A stretch of DNA of 64,000 nucleotides, taken from assembly GCF_001553115.1 (NCBI RefSeq), contig NZ_KQ960183.1, forward strand, positions 24,602 through 88,601, in the 5' to 3' direction. The notes under the pieces are model-generated. The model did no database searches. It worked only from the letters and a program-made list of their open reading frames with translations, and was not told where the DNA came from. The position numbers and the translations under genes are program-made. Each line of letters opens with the position of its first letter. Position 1 is the first letter of the stretch. Positions 9,190-18,585 of the stretch are shown here, one piece after another. Source of the DNA: Aedoeadaptatus coxii. Its GTDB lineage: Bacteria; Bacillota; Clostridia; Tissierellales; Peptoniphilaceae.

Positions 9190-9873
9190 ATGGCCAAGGG
9201 AAACAAAACAAAGGGCAACAATCAAAGGCTGCACAAGCAAGTAAAAAGGATTCAATTCGTCGCCCTTATATCGTTCGTATTGGCCCTCGTAGCTACTTTT
9301 CTCATGCATATGACGGTAGAAAGCCTCCTGTCCCATACGGAGGGAAATTCCCTCGCGGGGGGCCCTTATGCTCCTCCTCTTCGGCAATAAGAGCCTTTCC
9401 ATCGTTATCCCCCTGCCTTCCCACTATCTCGCCAGCGGCATGCTCTATTCGCCTTTAAAAGTCCTGGCCATCAGCTATATGGGCCTCGCCATTACTCTGA
9501 GCATTCCCTACTTCCTCGGAAGATGGGCCGGCGGGGAGGGGATCGATTATATATTGCCTCGCTACCCGAAGATGGAGAAGGTCATCGCCATGCAGAAGAA
9601 AAACGAATTCTTCTCAAATTTTATCGTCCGCATCATCGGATGGTTTCCATATGATATACTAAGTTTTAATTCGGTGCCTGTGACACGCTCTACCCCGTTT
9701 ACCTAGGGGCACCCTTATTGGGCCGTTCCATCGGCGTCGTTACCAATACCTTATTAGGCGATGTGATTTTAAATCCTCTTTCGCCGCAATTTGCACTTAT
9801 GATCGCCATCAAAATCGTCGTTTCCCTGGCGGCTTTCGGCGTGGCCTATTATTTAAACAAAAGAGAAAATTAG
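9190..9873 (+). pseudogene. VTT-domain (TVP38/DedA-like) membrane protein, two frameshifts
   Basis: Three frames must be joined to read one protein. The first part (9190 to about 9360) has a basic N-terminus and a membrane helix. Reading must shift at a GGGGGG run (9357-9362) to continue with LLLFGNKSLSIVIPLPSHYL, GRWAGGEGIDY and RIIGWFPYDILS. A second shift around 9660-9672 restores FGACDTLYPVYLGAPLLG and a last membrane helix ending at TAG 9871. The combined reading has the VTT/SNARE-associated pattern (PLP loop, GR, GWFP). Such proteins are lipid scramblase-like membrane proteins. Either the gene is dead, the G run is phase-variable, or the sequence has two errors. Confidence 0.75.
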
Positions 9874-9906
9874 AATCAGAAGATAAAAAAGAAAAAGGAG
9901 CGAAGG

Positions 9907-10770
9907 ATGAAAGTTGCCATTTTAACCGATACCAACAGCGGTATTCATACACCGGATGAAGATGCAGGCCTCTTCGTCATTCCCATGCCCGTTATCGTCG
10001 GGGAGAATACCTATTACGAAGGGGAAAATTTAAACGAGGAAGAACTTTGCCGTTTTCTGGAACAAGGCGAGAAGGTTACTACGTCGCAGCCGCCCATCGG
10101 TCTTTTAATGGATAAACTGGACGGTATTTTGGGGAAAGGCTATGACGAGGTAGTCTACATTCCCATGTCAAGCAGTTTGAGCAGCTCTTGCAATTCGGCG
10201 AAGATGGTGGCGCGAGAATACGACGGGAAAGTACACGTCGTGGATAATCGCCGCATTTCCGTGACGCAAAAAGATTCCGTCATGGATGCTCTTCGTCTGG
10301 CGAAGAAAAAAACGGCGGGCAAAAAAATCCTTCGTCGATTGGAAGAAGACGGCCCGAACAGCACCATTTACCTTTCCGTATCCAGTCTCGATCAGCTGAA
10401 AAACGGCGGCAGAATTACATCCTCGGCGGCGGCCATCGCCACCGTATTAAACATAAAGCCCGTGCTTACCTTTCGCGGAGAAAAAATCGACAGCTACGGA
10501 AAAGTGCGGGGGAGTATGTACCGAGCCCAATTAAAAATGATCGACGCCCTTCATAAAGACGTGGATCGACGCTTCTCAAACGTAAAGCCTGAACACATTC
10601 GCATCGGCGTGGCGGGCTTTGGAATAGGAGAAGAGGAAAGGGATCGCTGGTTGGATCTGGCGATCAACGGATTTCCTCGGGCGCAGGTGCGCTACGATCC
10701 CCTGCCGGCGAGCATCGGCGCCCACACGGGCATTGGGGCATACGGCATCGGCATCTCCGTCGACAAATAG
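9907..10770 (+). CDS. DegV-family fatty-acid-binding protein
   Basis: 287 residues with the DegV signature: VAILTDTNSG at the N-terminus (ligand serine), VTTSQPP, the helix-capping IPMSSSLSSSCNSA, and SSLDQLKNGGRITSSAA. DegV/FakB proteins bind one fatty acid and present it to the kinase FakA for phosphorylation and entry into phospholipid synthesis. No FakA gene is in view. It begins with ATG 9907 after AAAGGAG and is separated from the neighbouring genes by AT-rich gaps. Which chain it binds cannot be told. Confidence 0.88.
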   Translation: MKVAILTDTNSGIHTPDEDAGLFVIPMPVIVGENTYYEGENLNEEELCRFLEQGEKVTTSQPPIGLLMDKLDGILGKGYDEVVYIPMSSSLSSSCNSAKMVAREYDGKVHVVDNRRISVTQKDSVMDALRLAKKKTAGKKILRRLEEDGPNSTIYLSVSSLDQLKNGGRITSSAAAIATVLNIKPVLTFRGEKIDSYGKVRGSMYRAQLKMIDALHKDVDRRFSNVKPEHIRIGVAGFGIGEEERDRWLDLAINGFPRAQVRYDPLPASIGAHTGIGAYGIGISVDK

Positions 10771-10839
10771 CATCCGCTTCGCTTGAGATAAAGAAAGTAT
10801 ACTAAAATTAAAAGAATTCCTACCTTTCTAATCAAAAAA

Positions 10840-10848
10840 TGTTATAAT
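10840..10848 (+). promoter_or_regulatory. Extended -10 promoter of the dehydratase-activase gene
   Basis: TGTTATAAT with TATAAT at 10843-10848. A transcript would start near 10855, which rules out ATG 10857 as the real start codon and supports ATG 10899. Confidence 0.6.
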
Positions 10849-10898
10849 TTACATCAATGGTAAAAACTAACAGTATTAATAAGAAAGAAGGTTGTAAA

Positions 10899-13800
10899 AT
10901 GTTGCTGCACATGGGCTTAGACGTGGGTTCCACCACGGTGAAACTTGTGGCGCTGGACGATGAGGAGAAGATTGTATTTTCCACTTATCGGCGACATTTT
11001 TCAGATATGAAAAAAACCGTATCCGACATTATGGAAACGGTTCACGATAAATTTTCAGGCGACGACACGACGATGAACGTCACCGGCAGTGGCGGCATCG
11101 CCGTGGCGGAGCTTTTAAATATTCCCTTCGTTCAGGAAGTGGTGGCGGGTACGGAAGCCATTACCCACTACATTCCCGAAAGCGACATCGCCATCGAGCT
11201 GGGGGGAGAGGATTCTAAAATCACTTATCTTCGCGGCAGTTTGGAACAGCGGATGAACAGCATTTGTGCCGGAGGCACCGGTGCCTTTATCGATCAAATG
11301 GCGTCTTTATTAAAAACCGACGCATCGGGACTGAACGAGCTGGCGAAACATCACAAAAAAATATACCCCATCGCCTCCCGCTGCGGCGTGTTTGCGAAAA
11401 CCGACGTGCAAGCGCTCATGAATCAGGGCGCCACCCACGAAGACATAGCCGTCTCCGTGTTTCAATCGGTGGTCAACCAAACCATTTCGAATTTGGCATG
11501 TGGCAGGCCCATTCGAGGGAATGTGGCATTTTTAGGCGGGCCTCTCACCTTTTTGGATCAACTGAAGGCTCGCTTTATCGAAACCCTCAATCTTTCGGAG
11601 GGTGAAATTTTTGCGCCTGAAAACGGGCAAATTTTTGTCGCATTAGGTGCCGCGTTAAAAAGCGTGGAATCGGATCCCGTCGCCGTGGACGATCTTTACG
11701 CACGGCTGGGGGAAACGAGGGAAGTACACGTAGATGAAGACGCTCTATTGGAGCCGCTTTTTAAAGACGAAGAGGAGCTTCTGGCCTTTAGAAAGCGCCA
11801 CGACGGCCATGATTTACCGAGAAGAGCCATTGAAAATTATCGCGGCCCCGTTTACGTGGGCATCGACGCCGGTAGCACTACGACGAAAATGGTGGCCCTT
11901 TCCAAGGACAAAGAGGTGCTTTACGAAGCCTACGGGCCCAATAGCGGCTCGCCTCTCGACAAAGTGAAGGAATACCTCCTGGAGCTTTACGATCTCTTAA
12001 ACGGCGATGCCTACATCGCTTCTTCCGGCGTCACGGGATACGGGGAAGATTTTATTAAGGCGGCGCTGAAAGTGGATTACGGGGAAGTGGAAACCATCGC
12101 CCACTTTCGCGCCGCGCAATATTTTGAGCCGGACGTGGATTTTATTTTAGATATCGGCGGCCAGGACATGAAGGCCATGAAAGTGTCCGGTGATGTGATC
12201 GAATCCATTCTCTTAAATGAAGCCTGTTCATCGGGCTGCGGCTCCTTCCTCCAAACCTTTGCCAAAGGCGTGGAATACAGCGTGGAAGATTTCGCTCACG
12301 TGGCATTGGATGCGAAGGCGCCGGTGGATCTCGGCAGCCGCTGCACCGTGTTTATGAATTCGAAAGTGAAGCAGGCGCAAAAAGAAGGGGCCACCGTGGC
12401 GGATATTTCGGCAGGTCTCGCCTATTCCGTCATTCGAAACGCCATTCAAAAAGTTATAAAAGTGCGGGATCCTAAAAAACTCGGCGAACACATCGTCGTC
12501 CAAGGGGGTACCTTCTACAGCGACGCCGTGCTCCGCGCCTTTGAAAAAATTACGGGCAGAGAAGTTGTCCGCCCGAAAATGAGCGGCACCATGGGCGCCA
12601 TCGGCATGGCGCTTATCGCCATGGAAAAAGGGGAAGGGGAAAGCACTCTTTTAGATCAAAGCGCCATCGATGCCTTTACTTACACGACAAAACACACCCG
12701 CTGCGGCCAATGCGCCAATAACTGCGCCCTGGCCGTCCACCGTTTCGGCGACGGCAGCCGCTACATTACGGGCAATCGCTGCGAACGGGGAGCGGGCATT
12801 GTAAGGGGCGAGGAAGATCGCCTGCCCAATCTCTACGCTTACAAATTGAAGCGGGTCTTCGATTACGATCCCTTGCCTGAAACGGCGCCGCGGGGCACCA
12901 TCGGTATTCCCCGCGTCCTCAATATGTACGAAAACTACCCCTTCTGGCACACATTCTTTACCGCCATCGGCTATCGAGTCGAACTTTCCGATATGTCCTC
13001 TCGGGAACTTTACGAGGAAGGCCTGGAATCCATTACGTCGGAAACGGCGTGTTACCCGGCGAAAATTACTCACGGCCACATCGAAAATTTGGTGAAGAAG
13101 GGGATTAAAAAAATCTTCTATCCCGCCATTTTCTACGAAGAAAAGAAATTAAAAGGTGCCGACAACACGCTGAACTGCCCGGTAGTGGCAGGTTACAGCG
13201 AAGTGATTCGAAACAATGTGGAAAGTTTGGAAAGAGAAAAAATAGATTACATCAATCCCTTCCTTTCTTTCGACAATCGGGAAAAACTGGCGGAGCGATT
13301 AGCAGAAGTATTCGCCGATGTGCCGAAAAAAGACATTCAGCGCGCCGTGACCTCGGCTTACGACGAGCAGGCTCGCTACCGCGACGATGTGCGCGCAGAA
13401 GGTAAACGTGCCATGGCATTTTTGGAAGAGACGGACACCGTGGGCATCGTCCTCGCCGGCAGACCCTATCACATCGATCCGGAGATCAACCACGGCATGG
13501 CGGAAATGATTACGGGCCTCGGGCTCCCCGTCCTTTCGGAAGATTCCATCGTCGGCGAAGAAAATTTAGACGGCAAACTTCGCGTCCTCGACCAATGGAA
13601 TTACCACTCCCGTCTCTACCGCGCGGCGAAAATCGTCGGGGAAAGTGACCATCTGGAAATGGTGCAGCTGAATTCCTTCGGTTGCGGCCTGGACGCCGTT
13701 ACCACCGATCAGGTCAACGAAATTCTGGAATCTTATCACAAGATCTATACGGTGTTGAAAATCGACGAGGTCAACAATTTAGGCGCGGCGAAAATTCGCC

Positions 13801-15143
13801 TTCGCTCTCTTATTCAGGCAGTGGAAAATCGCACAGTGGACAAAGAGCGGGAAGCCCTTTACGACGACCCCGTCGTGTTTACCGAGGACATGCGCAAAAC
13901 CCACACCATTTTAATTCCTCAAATGGCGCCCATTCACTTCGCCATTTTAGAGCCTATGCTTCGCGGCGAAGGATTTAATGTGGAAGTGCTGCCTAATCTT
14001 TCCACTCACGTAGTGGACGAGGGGCTGCAATACGTGAACAACGACGCTTGCTACCCGTCTATTTTCGTCGTCGGCCAATTTATGGAAGCCGTTAAAAGCG
14101 GCCGCTACGATACGGATAATCTGACACTATTAATGAGTCAAACCGGCGGCGCCTGTCGGGCGAGCAATTACGTAGGCTTTATTCGGAAGGCGTTAAAAGA
14201 CGCGGGCTACGGCCACATTCCCGTCCTTGCGGCATCCATTCAGGGAATCGAACGCCATCCGGGATTTCATTTCACCAAAAGGCAATTGGTAAGCATCGGA
14301 AAAAAAGGCGTGCAGGATCTCCTTTACGGCGACTTAATTATGCGCCTTTCCAACGCTACCCGGCCCTACGAAGTGGAAAAGGGCGCGGAAAAAGCCATTA
14401 CCGATCGCTGGATCCAAAAACTCACGGCGAAAGACTTTAACTATTCCCGGAGAGAATTCCGCAAAAATGTGCGGGACATGGTGGCGGATTACAGCGCCGT
14501 GGAAGTGGACGGCAAGGTGCGCCCCAAAGTGGGCATCGTCGGGGAAATCCTGGCGAAATTCCTACCCGAGGCAAACAACCACGTGCAACGGCAATTGGAG
14601 GCGGAAGGCGCCGAAGTCGTCGTGCCTGATCTTACGGATTTCATGATCTATTCCTTTAAAAACGCGCGGATCAAAGAAAAACGCTACGGCACGTCGAAAA
14701 TGGGCGGATTCCTCGCCGATCGCATGATCGATTACGTGGAAAGCTATCGTCGCATTATTCGTGAAGAACTTAAAAAGAGCCGATTTGACGGCCCTGAAAA
14801 AGTGGAAACCCTTATGAAATACGCCGAAGAATTTGTGGATCTCGGCAATCAATACGGGGAAGGCTGGCTCCTAACGGCGGAAATGGTGGAACTTATTCGC
14901 GCCGGCGCAGGCAACATCGTCTGCGTTCAACCCTTCGGCTGCTTACCCAATCACATTACGGGCAAAGGCGTGATTAAAGCCGTGAGAGAAGCGTACCCCA
15001 CGGCCAATATTATCCCCATCGATTACGACGCCTCGGCATCGGCTGTAAACCAAACCAATCGGATCAAGCTGATGATGAATCAGGCGAACAAAAACAAAAA
15101 TAAAAACGAAGAAATCGCCGAAGCCCATCGCTCGGCGCGGTAA
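10899..15143 (+). CDS. Giant 2-hydroxyacyl-CoA dehydratase activase-like protein (BadF/BcrA + DUF2229)
   Basis: 1414 residues from ATG 10899, behind GAAAGAAGG. It carries two ASKHA ATPase domains: the first with GLDVGSTTVKLV and GGTGAFIDQM, the second with GIDAGSTTTKMVAL and ACSSGCGSFLQTFA, the latter holding the cysteines expected to bridge a [4Fe-4S] cluster between subunits. A DUF2229-type cysteine region follows (CGQCANNCALAVHRF, GNRCERG), then a C-terminal half resembling the HgdB/FldB-type substrate subunits. Classical activases are about 260 residues and inject one electron into 2-hydroxyacyl-CoA dehydratases with ATP hydrolysis. The exact role of the giant fused form is not established. 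It is a single-gene transcript with its own promoter and terminator. Confidence 0.85.
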   Translation: MLLHMGLDVGSTTVKLVALDDEEKIVFSTYRRHFSDMKKTVSDIMETVHDKFSGDDTTMNVTGSGGIAVAELLNIPFVQEVVAGTEAITHYIPESDIAIELGGEDSKITYLRGSLEQRMNSICAGGTGAFIDQMASLLKTDASGLNELAKHHKKIYPIASRCGVFAKTDVQALMNQGATHEDIAVSVFQSVVNQTISNLACGRPIRGNVAFLGGPLTFLDQLKARFIETLNLSEGEIFAPENGQIFVALGAALKSVESDPVAVDDLYARLGETREVHVDEDALLEPLFKDEEELLAFRKRHDGHDLPRRAIENYRGPVYVGIDAGSTTTKMVALSKDKEVLYEAYGPNSGSPLDKVKEYLLELYDLLNGDAYIASSGVTGYGEDFIKAALKVDYGEVETIAHFRAAQYFEPDVDFILDIGGQDMKAMKVSGDVIESILLNEACSSGCGSFLQTFAKGVEYSVEDFAHVALDAKAPVDLGSRCTVFMNSKVKQAQKEGATVADISAGLAYSVIRNAIQKVIKVRDPKKLGEHIVVQGGTFYSDAVLRAFEKITGREVVRPKMSGTMGAIGMALIAMEKGEGESTLLDQSAIDAFTYTTKHTRCGQCANNCALAVHRFGDGSRYITGNRCERGAGIVRGEEDRLPNLYAYKLKRVFDYDPLPETAPRGTIGIPRVLNMYENYPFWHTFFTAIGYRVELSDMSSRELYEEGLESITSETACYPAKITHGHIENLVKKGIKKIFYPAIFYEEKKLKGADNTLNCPVVAGYSEVIRNNVESLEREKIDYINPFLSFDNREKLAERLAEVFADVPKKDIQRAVTSAYDEQARYRDDVRAEGKRAMAFLEETDTVGIVLAGRPYHIDPEINHGMAEMITGLGLPVLSEDSIVGEENLDGKLRVLDQWNYHSRLYRAAKIVGESDHLEMVQLNSFGCGLDAVTTDQVNEILESYHKIYTVLKIDEVNNLGAAKIRLRSLIQAVENRTVDKEREALYDDPVVFTEDMRKTHTILIPQMAPIHFAILEPMLRGEGFNVEVLPNLSTHVVDEGLQYVNNDACYPSIFVVGQFMEAVKSGRYDTDNLTLLMSQTGGACRASNYVGFIRKALKDAGYGHIPVLAASIQGIERHPGFHFTKRQLVSIGKKGVQDLLYGDLIMRLSNATRPYEVEKGAEKAITDRWIQKLTAKDFNYSRREFRKNVRDMVADYSAVEVDGKVRPKVGIVGEILAKFLPEANNHVQRQLEAEGAEVVVPDLTDFMIYSFKNARIKEKRYGTSKMGGFLADRMIDYVESYRRIIREELKKSRFDGPEKVETLMKYAEEFVDLGNQYGEGWLLTAEMVELIRAGAGNIVCVQPFGCLPNHITGKGVIKAVREAYPTANIIPIDYDASASAVNQTNRIKLMMNQANKNKNKNEEIAEAHRSAR

Positions 15144-15168
15144 AAACCCTCCTCACGGAGGGTTTTTT
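15143..15168 (+). terminator. Terminator after the dehydratase activase
   Basis: 10-bp stem 15143-15152 with 15157-15166, loop TCAC, and six T residues at 15163-15168; starts at the last base of the stop codon. Confidence 0.88.
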
Positions 15169-15185
15169 ACTATAAGCTTCTGAAC

Positions 15186-15214
15186 TTGCTATAAAAATTT
15201 TTCTACACTATAAT
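15186..15214 (+). promoter_or_regulatory. Sigma-A promoter of the secreted stalk-domain gene
   Basis: TTGCTA at 15186-15191, a 17-nt spacer, and TATAAT at 15209-15214; the start codon lies 39 nt downstream. Confidence 0.75.
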
Positions 15215-15252
15215 CGAAATAGATAATACTTTAAAGTTTAAAAGGAGGAGTT

Positions 15253-16083
15253 ATGAAGAAGAAATCATTGCCCGCCATAGTGGCCCTCGCCATTCTTTTA
15301 ATTCTGCCTAATCTGGCGGAAGCCGCCACGCCCATTCGCCTTTGGGTTGGAGATCACTTCGTCATAAGCGATGTGAATCCCTATATCGAAAACGGAAGAA
15401 CACTCGTGCCCCTTCGCTTCGTCTCCACCAGTTTAGGTTACGATGTGAAGTGGAATGGAAAAGATCGCACGGTTACCCTGAGCGTCGGCGACACGCGCAT
15501 CGTCTATACCATCGATTCCACCGCCGTTCGCGTAACGGCAGCCGACAGAACTACCACGATCCATTCCGACGTGCCGGCGCGCATTAAAGACGGCCGCACC
15601 TTCGTCCCCATTCGTATCCTAAGCGAACTGGAAGCGAAGCCCATCAGTTGGGATGCGGATCGCCGCGTAGTGATTTTATCCAGCGATTATATGAAAGGGC
15701 CCATTACGGAAAAAGTCGTAAATAATGTCGGCGAACAACTTGCCGCCGCCGTAAATAAAGAGGGCGGGATCTATTTCAAAGGCACTTACGATGCGAAAAC
15801 CATGCAAATTTACGTTACCCCCGTGGGGAAAAGAGTAGAAGAATATAGAGAGCTCTTTAAAACCTATCCCAGATTTACGAAAAAAGAGCAGGGCGATATG
15901 ATCGTAAAAGACTTAAACTTCGCCTTGAGCCTTTCGGGTAATGTCTACGGACAAACGGGCATCGCCTACGCCGTCACGCTACTAAACCCGGTATCGCCGG
16001 AACAAGTTCTCGCAACGGGCATCGGCGGTTATCCTGCTGAAAACTTTTTTAAAGATGTAACCCAGTTTAAAAAGGCGAAATAA
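15253..16083 (+). CDS. Secreted protein with copper amine oxidase N-terminal-like (stalk) domains
   Basis: 276 residues. A Sec signal peptide (KKK, hydrophobic core LPAIVALAILLILP, cleavage near AEA-A) is followed by two copies of the stalk repeat: NGRTLVPLRFVSTSLG...VKWNGKDRTVTL and DGRTFVPIRILSELEA...ISWDADRRVVIL, given here by their landmarks. The last 120 residues are unrecognised. These repeats are common in secreted wall-associated Firmicute proteins and lack amine oxidase activity. The gene is monocistronic with a clear promoter and a bidirectional terminator. Its specific role is unknown. Confidence 0.82.
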   Translation: MKKKSLPAIVALAILLILPNLAEAATPIRLWVGDHFVISDVNPYIENGRTLVPLRFVSTSLGYDVKWNGKDRTVTLSVGDTRIVYTIDSTAVRVTAADRTTTIHSDVPARIKDGRTFVPIRILSELEAKPISWDADRRVVILSSDYMKGPITEKVVNNVGEQLAAAVNKEGGIYFKGTYDAKTMQIYVTPVGKRVEEYRELFKTYPRFTKKEQGDMIVKDLNFALSLSGNVYGQTGIAYAVTLLNPVSPEQVLATGIGGYPAENFFKDVTQFKKAK

Positions 16084-16100
16084 AACTAAAAACATCCAAT

Positions 16101-16137
16101 AGAAAAGGCTGTGAGTTTTGCGCTCACAGCCTTTTCT
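16101..16137. terminator. Bidirectional terminator between convergent genes
   Basis: Perfect 15-bp stem (16101-16115 with 16123-16137), 7-nt loop, with AAAA on the left and TTTT on the right, between the stalk-domain gene (plus) and pdxS (minus). Confidence 0.85.
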
Positions 16138-16164
16138 ATGGTTAAGGGAGAAGAAGTTTTAATT

Positions 16165-17022
16165 TTATCGCGTGGCCATAATGGTTTCGATTTCGTCGGG
16201 GTTGATGCCCACCATGGCCTCGCCGATGTTTTCGCTCACTTCGGCGATGACGCTGTCGTCCATGTAATGTGCCACGGCTTTTACAATGGCCTTGGCTCTT
16301 TTTTCGGGATTGTTGGATTTAAAAATGCCGCTTCCCACAAACACGCCTTCGGCGCCCAGCCGGCGCATAAGGGCGGCGTCCGCCGGGGTGGCCACGCCGC
16401 CTGCGGAAAAGTTTGCCACGGGAAGTTTGCCGTGTTCGTTCACGTAGAGGAGAAGATCGTGGCTTACACCCATTTCCTTGGCGAGGTTGTAGAGTTCGTC
16501 TTTCTTTTTATTTTGCACCATGGCGATTTCGCCCATAATGGCGCGGAGGTGATCCACAGCTTGAGACACGTCGCCTGTGCCGGCTTCCCCTTTTGTGCGA
16601 ATCATGGCGGCCCCTTCTTCAATACGGCGAAGGGCTTCGGAGAGATTGCGGGCGCCGCAGACGAAAGGCGTGTTAAATGCTTTTTTGTCGATGTGGTAGG
16701 TAGTATCTGCCGGGGTAAGGACTTCGGATTCGTCGATGTAATCGATGTGGATGGCTTCTAAAATAGAAGCTTCAACGAAATGGCCGATGCGCACTTTTGC
16801 CATGACGGGAATGGAAACGGCTTCTTGAATTTCTTTAATCATCTTCGGATCGCTCATACGGCTCACGCCGCCGGCAGCGCGAATGTCGGCGGGGATGCGC
16901 TCCAGCGCCATAACGGCGACGGCTCCGGCCTCTTCTGCAATCTTCGCTTGTTCGGGGGTGGTGACGTCCATAATGACGCCACCTTTCATGGAATCGGTGA
17001 GTTGAATAAATGCTTCGTTCAT
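16165..17022 (-). CDS. pdxS: Pyridoxal 5'-phosphate synthase, synthase subunit
   Basis: 285 residues with the strongly conserved PdxS pattern: [43 protein letters not shown] (catalytic lysine loop), [16 protein letters not shown] and [16 protein letters not shown]. PdxS condenses ribose 5-phosphate, glyceraldehyde 3-phosphate and ammonia to PLP; ammonia normally comes from the glutaminase PdxT. Here pdxS is followed by a terminator and a convergent gene, so no pdxT lies in the usual next position. A MocR/PdxR regulator is divergent 88 nt away, as in other Gram-positive PLP loci. ATG 17022 is preceded by AAGGAGG. Confidence 0.95.
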   Translation of the reverse strand: MNEAFIQLTDSMKGGVIMDVTTPEQAKIAEEAGAVAVMALERIPADIRAAGGVSRMSDPKMIKEIQEAVSIPVMAKVRIGHFVEASILEAIHIDYIDESEVLTPADTTYHIDKKAFNTPFVCGARNLSEALRRIEEGAAMIRTKGEAGTGDVSQAVDHLRAIMGEIAMVQNKKKDELYNLAKEMGVSHDLLLYVNEHGKLPVANFSAGGVATPADAALMRRLGAEGVFVGSGIFKSNNPEKRAKAIVKAVAHYMDDSVIAEVSENIGEAMVGINPDEIETIMATR

Positions 17023-17063
17023 GGGAACCTCCTTAAGTTAATCTAATGACATTGTAAGGGGAA

Positions 17064-17078
17064 TTTGATATCATCAAA
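17064..17078. promoter_or_regulatory. Inverted repeat in the pdxS-pdxR intergenic region (candidate PdxR site)
   Basis: TTTGAT-ATC-ATCAAA, six-base arms around three bases. On the minus strand it overlaps the -35 side of a candidate pdxS promoter whose -10 would be TACAAT at about 17049-17054. PdxR proteins bind such sites in pdxS/pdxR gaps; the link here is inference. Confidence 0.4.
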
Positions 17079-17110
17079 AGTGCCAAAACATAAAAATCGG
17101 GAGGTACCAG

Positions 17111-18496
17111 ATGATCACCGTCAATTTTGAAGAGGGAAAAGCGCTTTACCTGCAGCTTTACGACTACATTAAAGAAGATATTATTCAGAATCGCATGGCT
17201 AAGGACACCAAACTTCCCTCGAAGCGGGATCTCGCCCATCATTTGGGGATTTCCGTGAACACGGTCTCCTCGGCATACGATGTTCTTTTAGACGAAGGGT
17301 ATCTTTACGCCGTGGAGCGCGTCGGCTATTTCGTATCGCCCATCGAGTGTTTACATAAGACGCCGCGGCAGGAAAAAGCGGAGGCGAAACTTTTCGCCCC
17401 CCGTTACCGCTACGATTTCGATTTAAATAAAAACGGTATTTTCGATTTCCCCGATGTTCCCTTTCAGCGGGCCATGATGGACAGCATGAGGGAAGATTCG
17501 GAAATGAACGCTTGGGATAAGGAGGGAATCCCATCTTTGCGCCGCGCCATATGCCATTATCTCCGCGCATCTCGCGGCATCGACGCGTCGCCTGAAAATG
17601 TGATTTTATCCGCCGGCATGGAATATCTGTTTCGGATTTTGTTTTTTATTTTGCCGAAAGATTATCGTTATTTTTTGGAAAACCCGGGCTATATCGACAC
17701 GAAGAAAATCTTCGAGCCCACAGGGCGTTCTCCGGGTTTTGTCACCATCGACGAAGGGGGCATCGATCCCGAAAAACTTTCCGGCAGGCGTGGAGTCTAC
17801 CTCGTAAGCCCTACTCATCAATTTCCCACGGGAAGTATTTTGCGAGTGGATCGACGGGTGAAGCTTTTGAATTTTGCAAAAGCTACCGATTCTTACATCA
17901 TCGAAGACGATTACGACAGCGAATATAAATACTACGGCCGCCTGATTCCGGCGCTTAAAAGTTTGGATACTACCGATCGGGTTATTTACATGTCGAATTT
18001 TTCAAAATCCCTTTCCCCGGGGCTTCGAGTGTCCTTTATGGTCTTGCCCGACGAGCTTATGGCCATGTACAGAAAAAAAGATCCCCTGGTGGCATGCCCC
18101 ATTCCCAATATGGTGCAGCGCGCCCTTTCCAAATACATGGAGAGGGGCTATTTCGAGCGGCGACTTAATCGGGAGAGGAAACAGTACGACAAAAAGCGAA
18201 AGGCGGCTCTTCGCTTTTTTGAAGGAGATCCTCTCTTTGAAATCGACGACAAGCGGGCGGGGCTTCATTTTATCCTGACCTGCAAAATCCCCGTGGAGGA
18301 AAAGGAACTTTTAGAGTATTTGCGGAAGCGCGACATGAACATTTACGGCCTTTCGGATTTTTTCGAAGGGGAATACAATGCGCCCTATCCCAAACTTATT
18401 GTAGGCTTCGGCAATATGGCGCCCGAGGTAATGGAAGAAGGTTTCACCGCTTTGGTGAGGGCGTTAAAAGAACTTGCCGAGACAAAAGAGTATTAA
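17111..18496 (+). CDS. pdxR: MocR-family PLP-responsive regulator (PdxR-like)
   Basis: 461 residues. An N-terminal GntR-type winged helix (residues about 10-78: YLQLYDYIKEDII, LPSKRDLAHHLGISVNTV) is fused to a fold-type I aminotransferase domain with LSAGMEYLF, SPTHQFPTGS, IIEDDYDSEY and the PLP lysine in SNFSKSLSPGLR. MocR regulators sense PLP and control PLP synthesis or GABA/taurine use. The divergent pdxS makes PdxR the best reading: activation of pdxS when PLP is low and autorepression. ATG 17111 is six nt after GGGAGGT (17099-17105). Confidence 0.88.
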   Translation: MITVNFEEGKALYLQLYDYIKEDIIQNRMAKDTKLPSKRDLAHHLGISVNTVSSAYDVLLDEGYLYAVERVGYFVSPIECLHKTPRQEKAEAKLFAPRYRYDFDLNKNGIFDFPDVPFQRAMMDSMREDSEMNAWDKEGIPSLRRAICHYLRASRGIDASPENVILSAGMEYLFRILFFILPKDYRYFLENPGYIDTKKIFEPTGRSPGFVTIDEGGIDPEKLSGRRGVYLVSPTHQFPTGSILRVDRRVKLLNFAKATDSYIIEDDYDSEYKYYGRLIPALKSLDTTDRVIYMSNFSKSLSPGLRVSFMVLPDELMAMYRKKDPLVACPIPNMVQRALSKYMERGYFERRLNRERKQYDKKRKAALRFFEGDPLFEIDDKRAGLHFILTCKIPVEEKELLEYLRKRDMNIYGLSDFFEGEYNAPYPKLIVGFGNMAPEVMEEGFTALVRALKELAETKEY

Positions 18497-18548
18497 AGAA
18501 AACAGAAGATGGGTAAAAAAGTCTGGACAAATTTTTCATAGCAGTATA

Positions 18549-18564
18549 GAATGAATACTCATTC
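18549..18564. promoter_or_regulatory. Palindrome upstream of traX-like gene (candidate operator)
   Basis: GAATGA-ATAC-TCATTC, six-base arms, 22 nt upstream of the start codon and just downstream of a possible -10 (TATAGA). The shape suits a TetR- or MarR-type repressor; no regulator gene is adjacent. Confidence 0.4.
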
Positions 18565-18585
18565 ATATTTTAACGGAGGGATTTT

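Noticed and set aside
10857..10898. Earlier start codon for the dehydratase activase
   Set aside because: ATG 10857 lies at the expected transcription start, leaving no room for a ribosome site; ATG 10899 has one.
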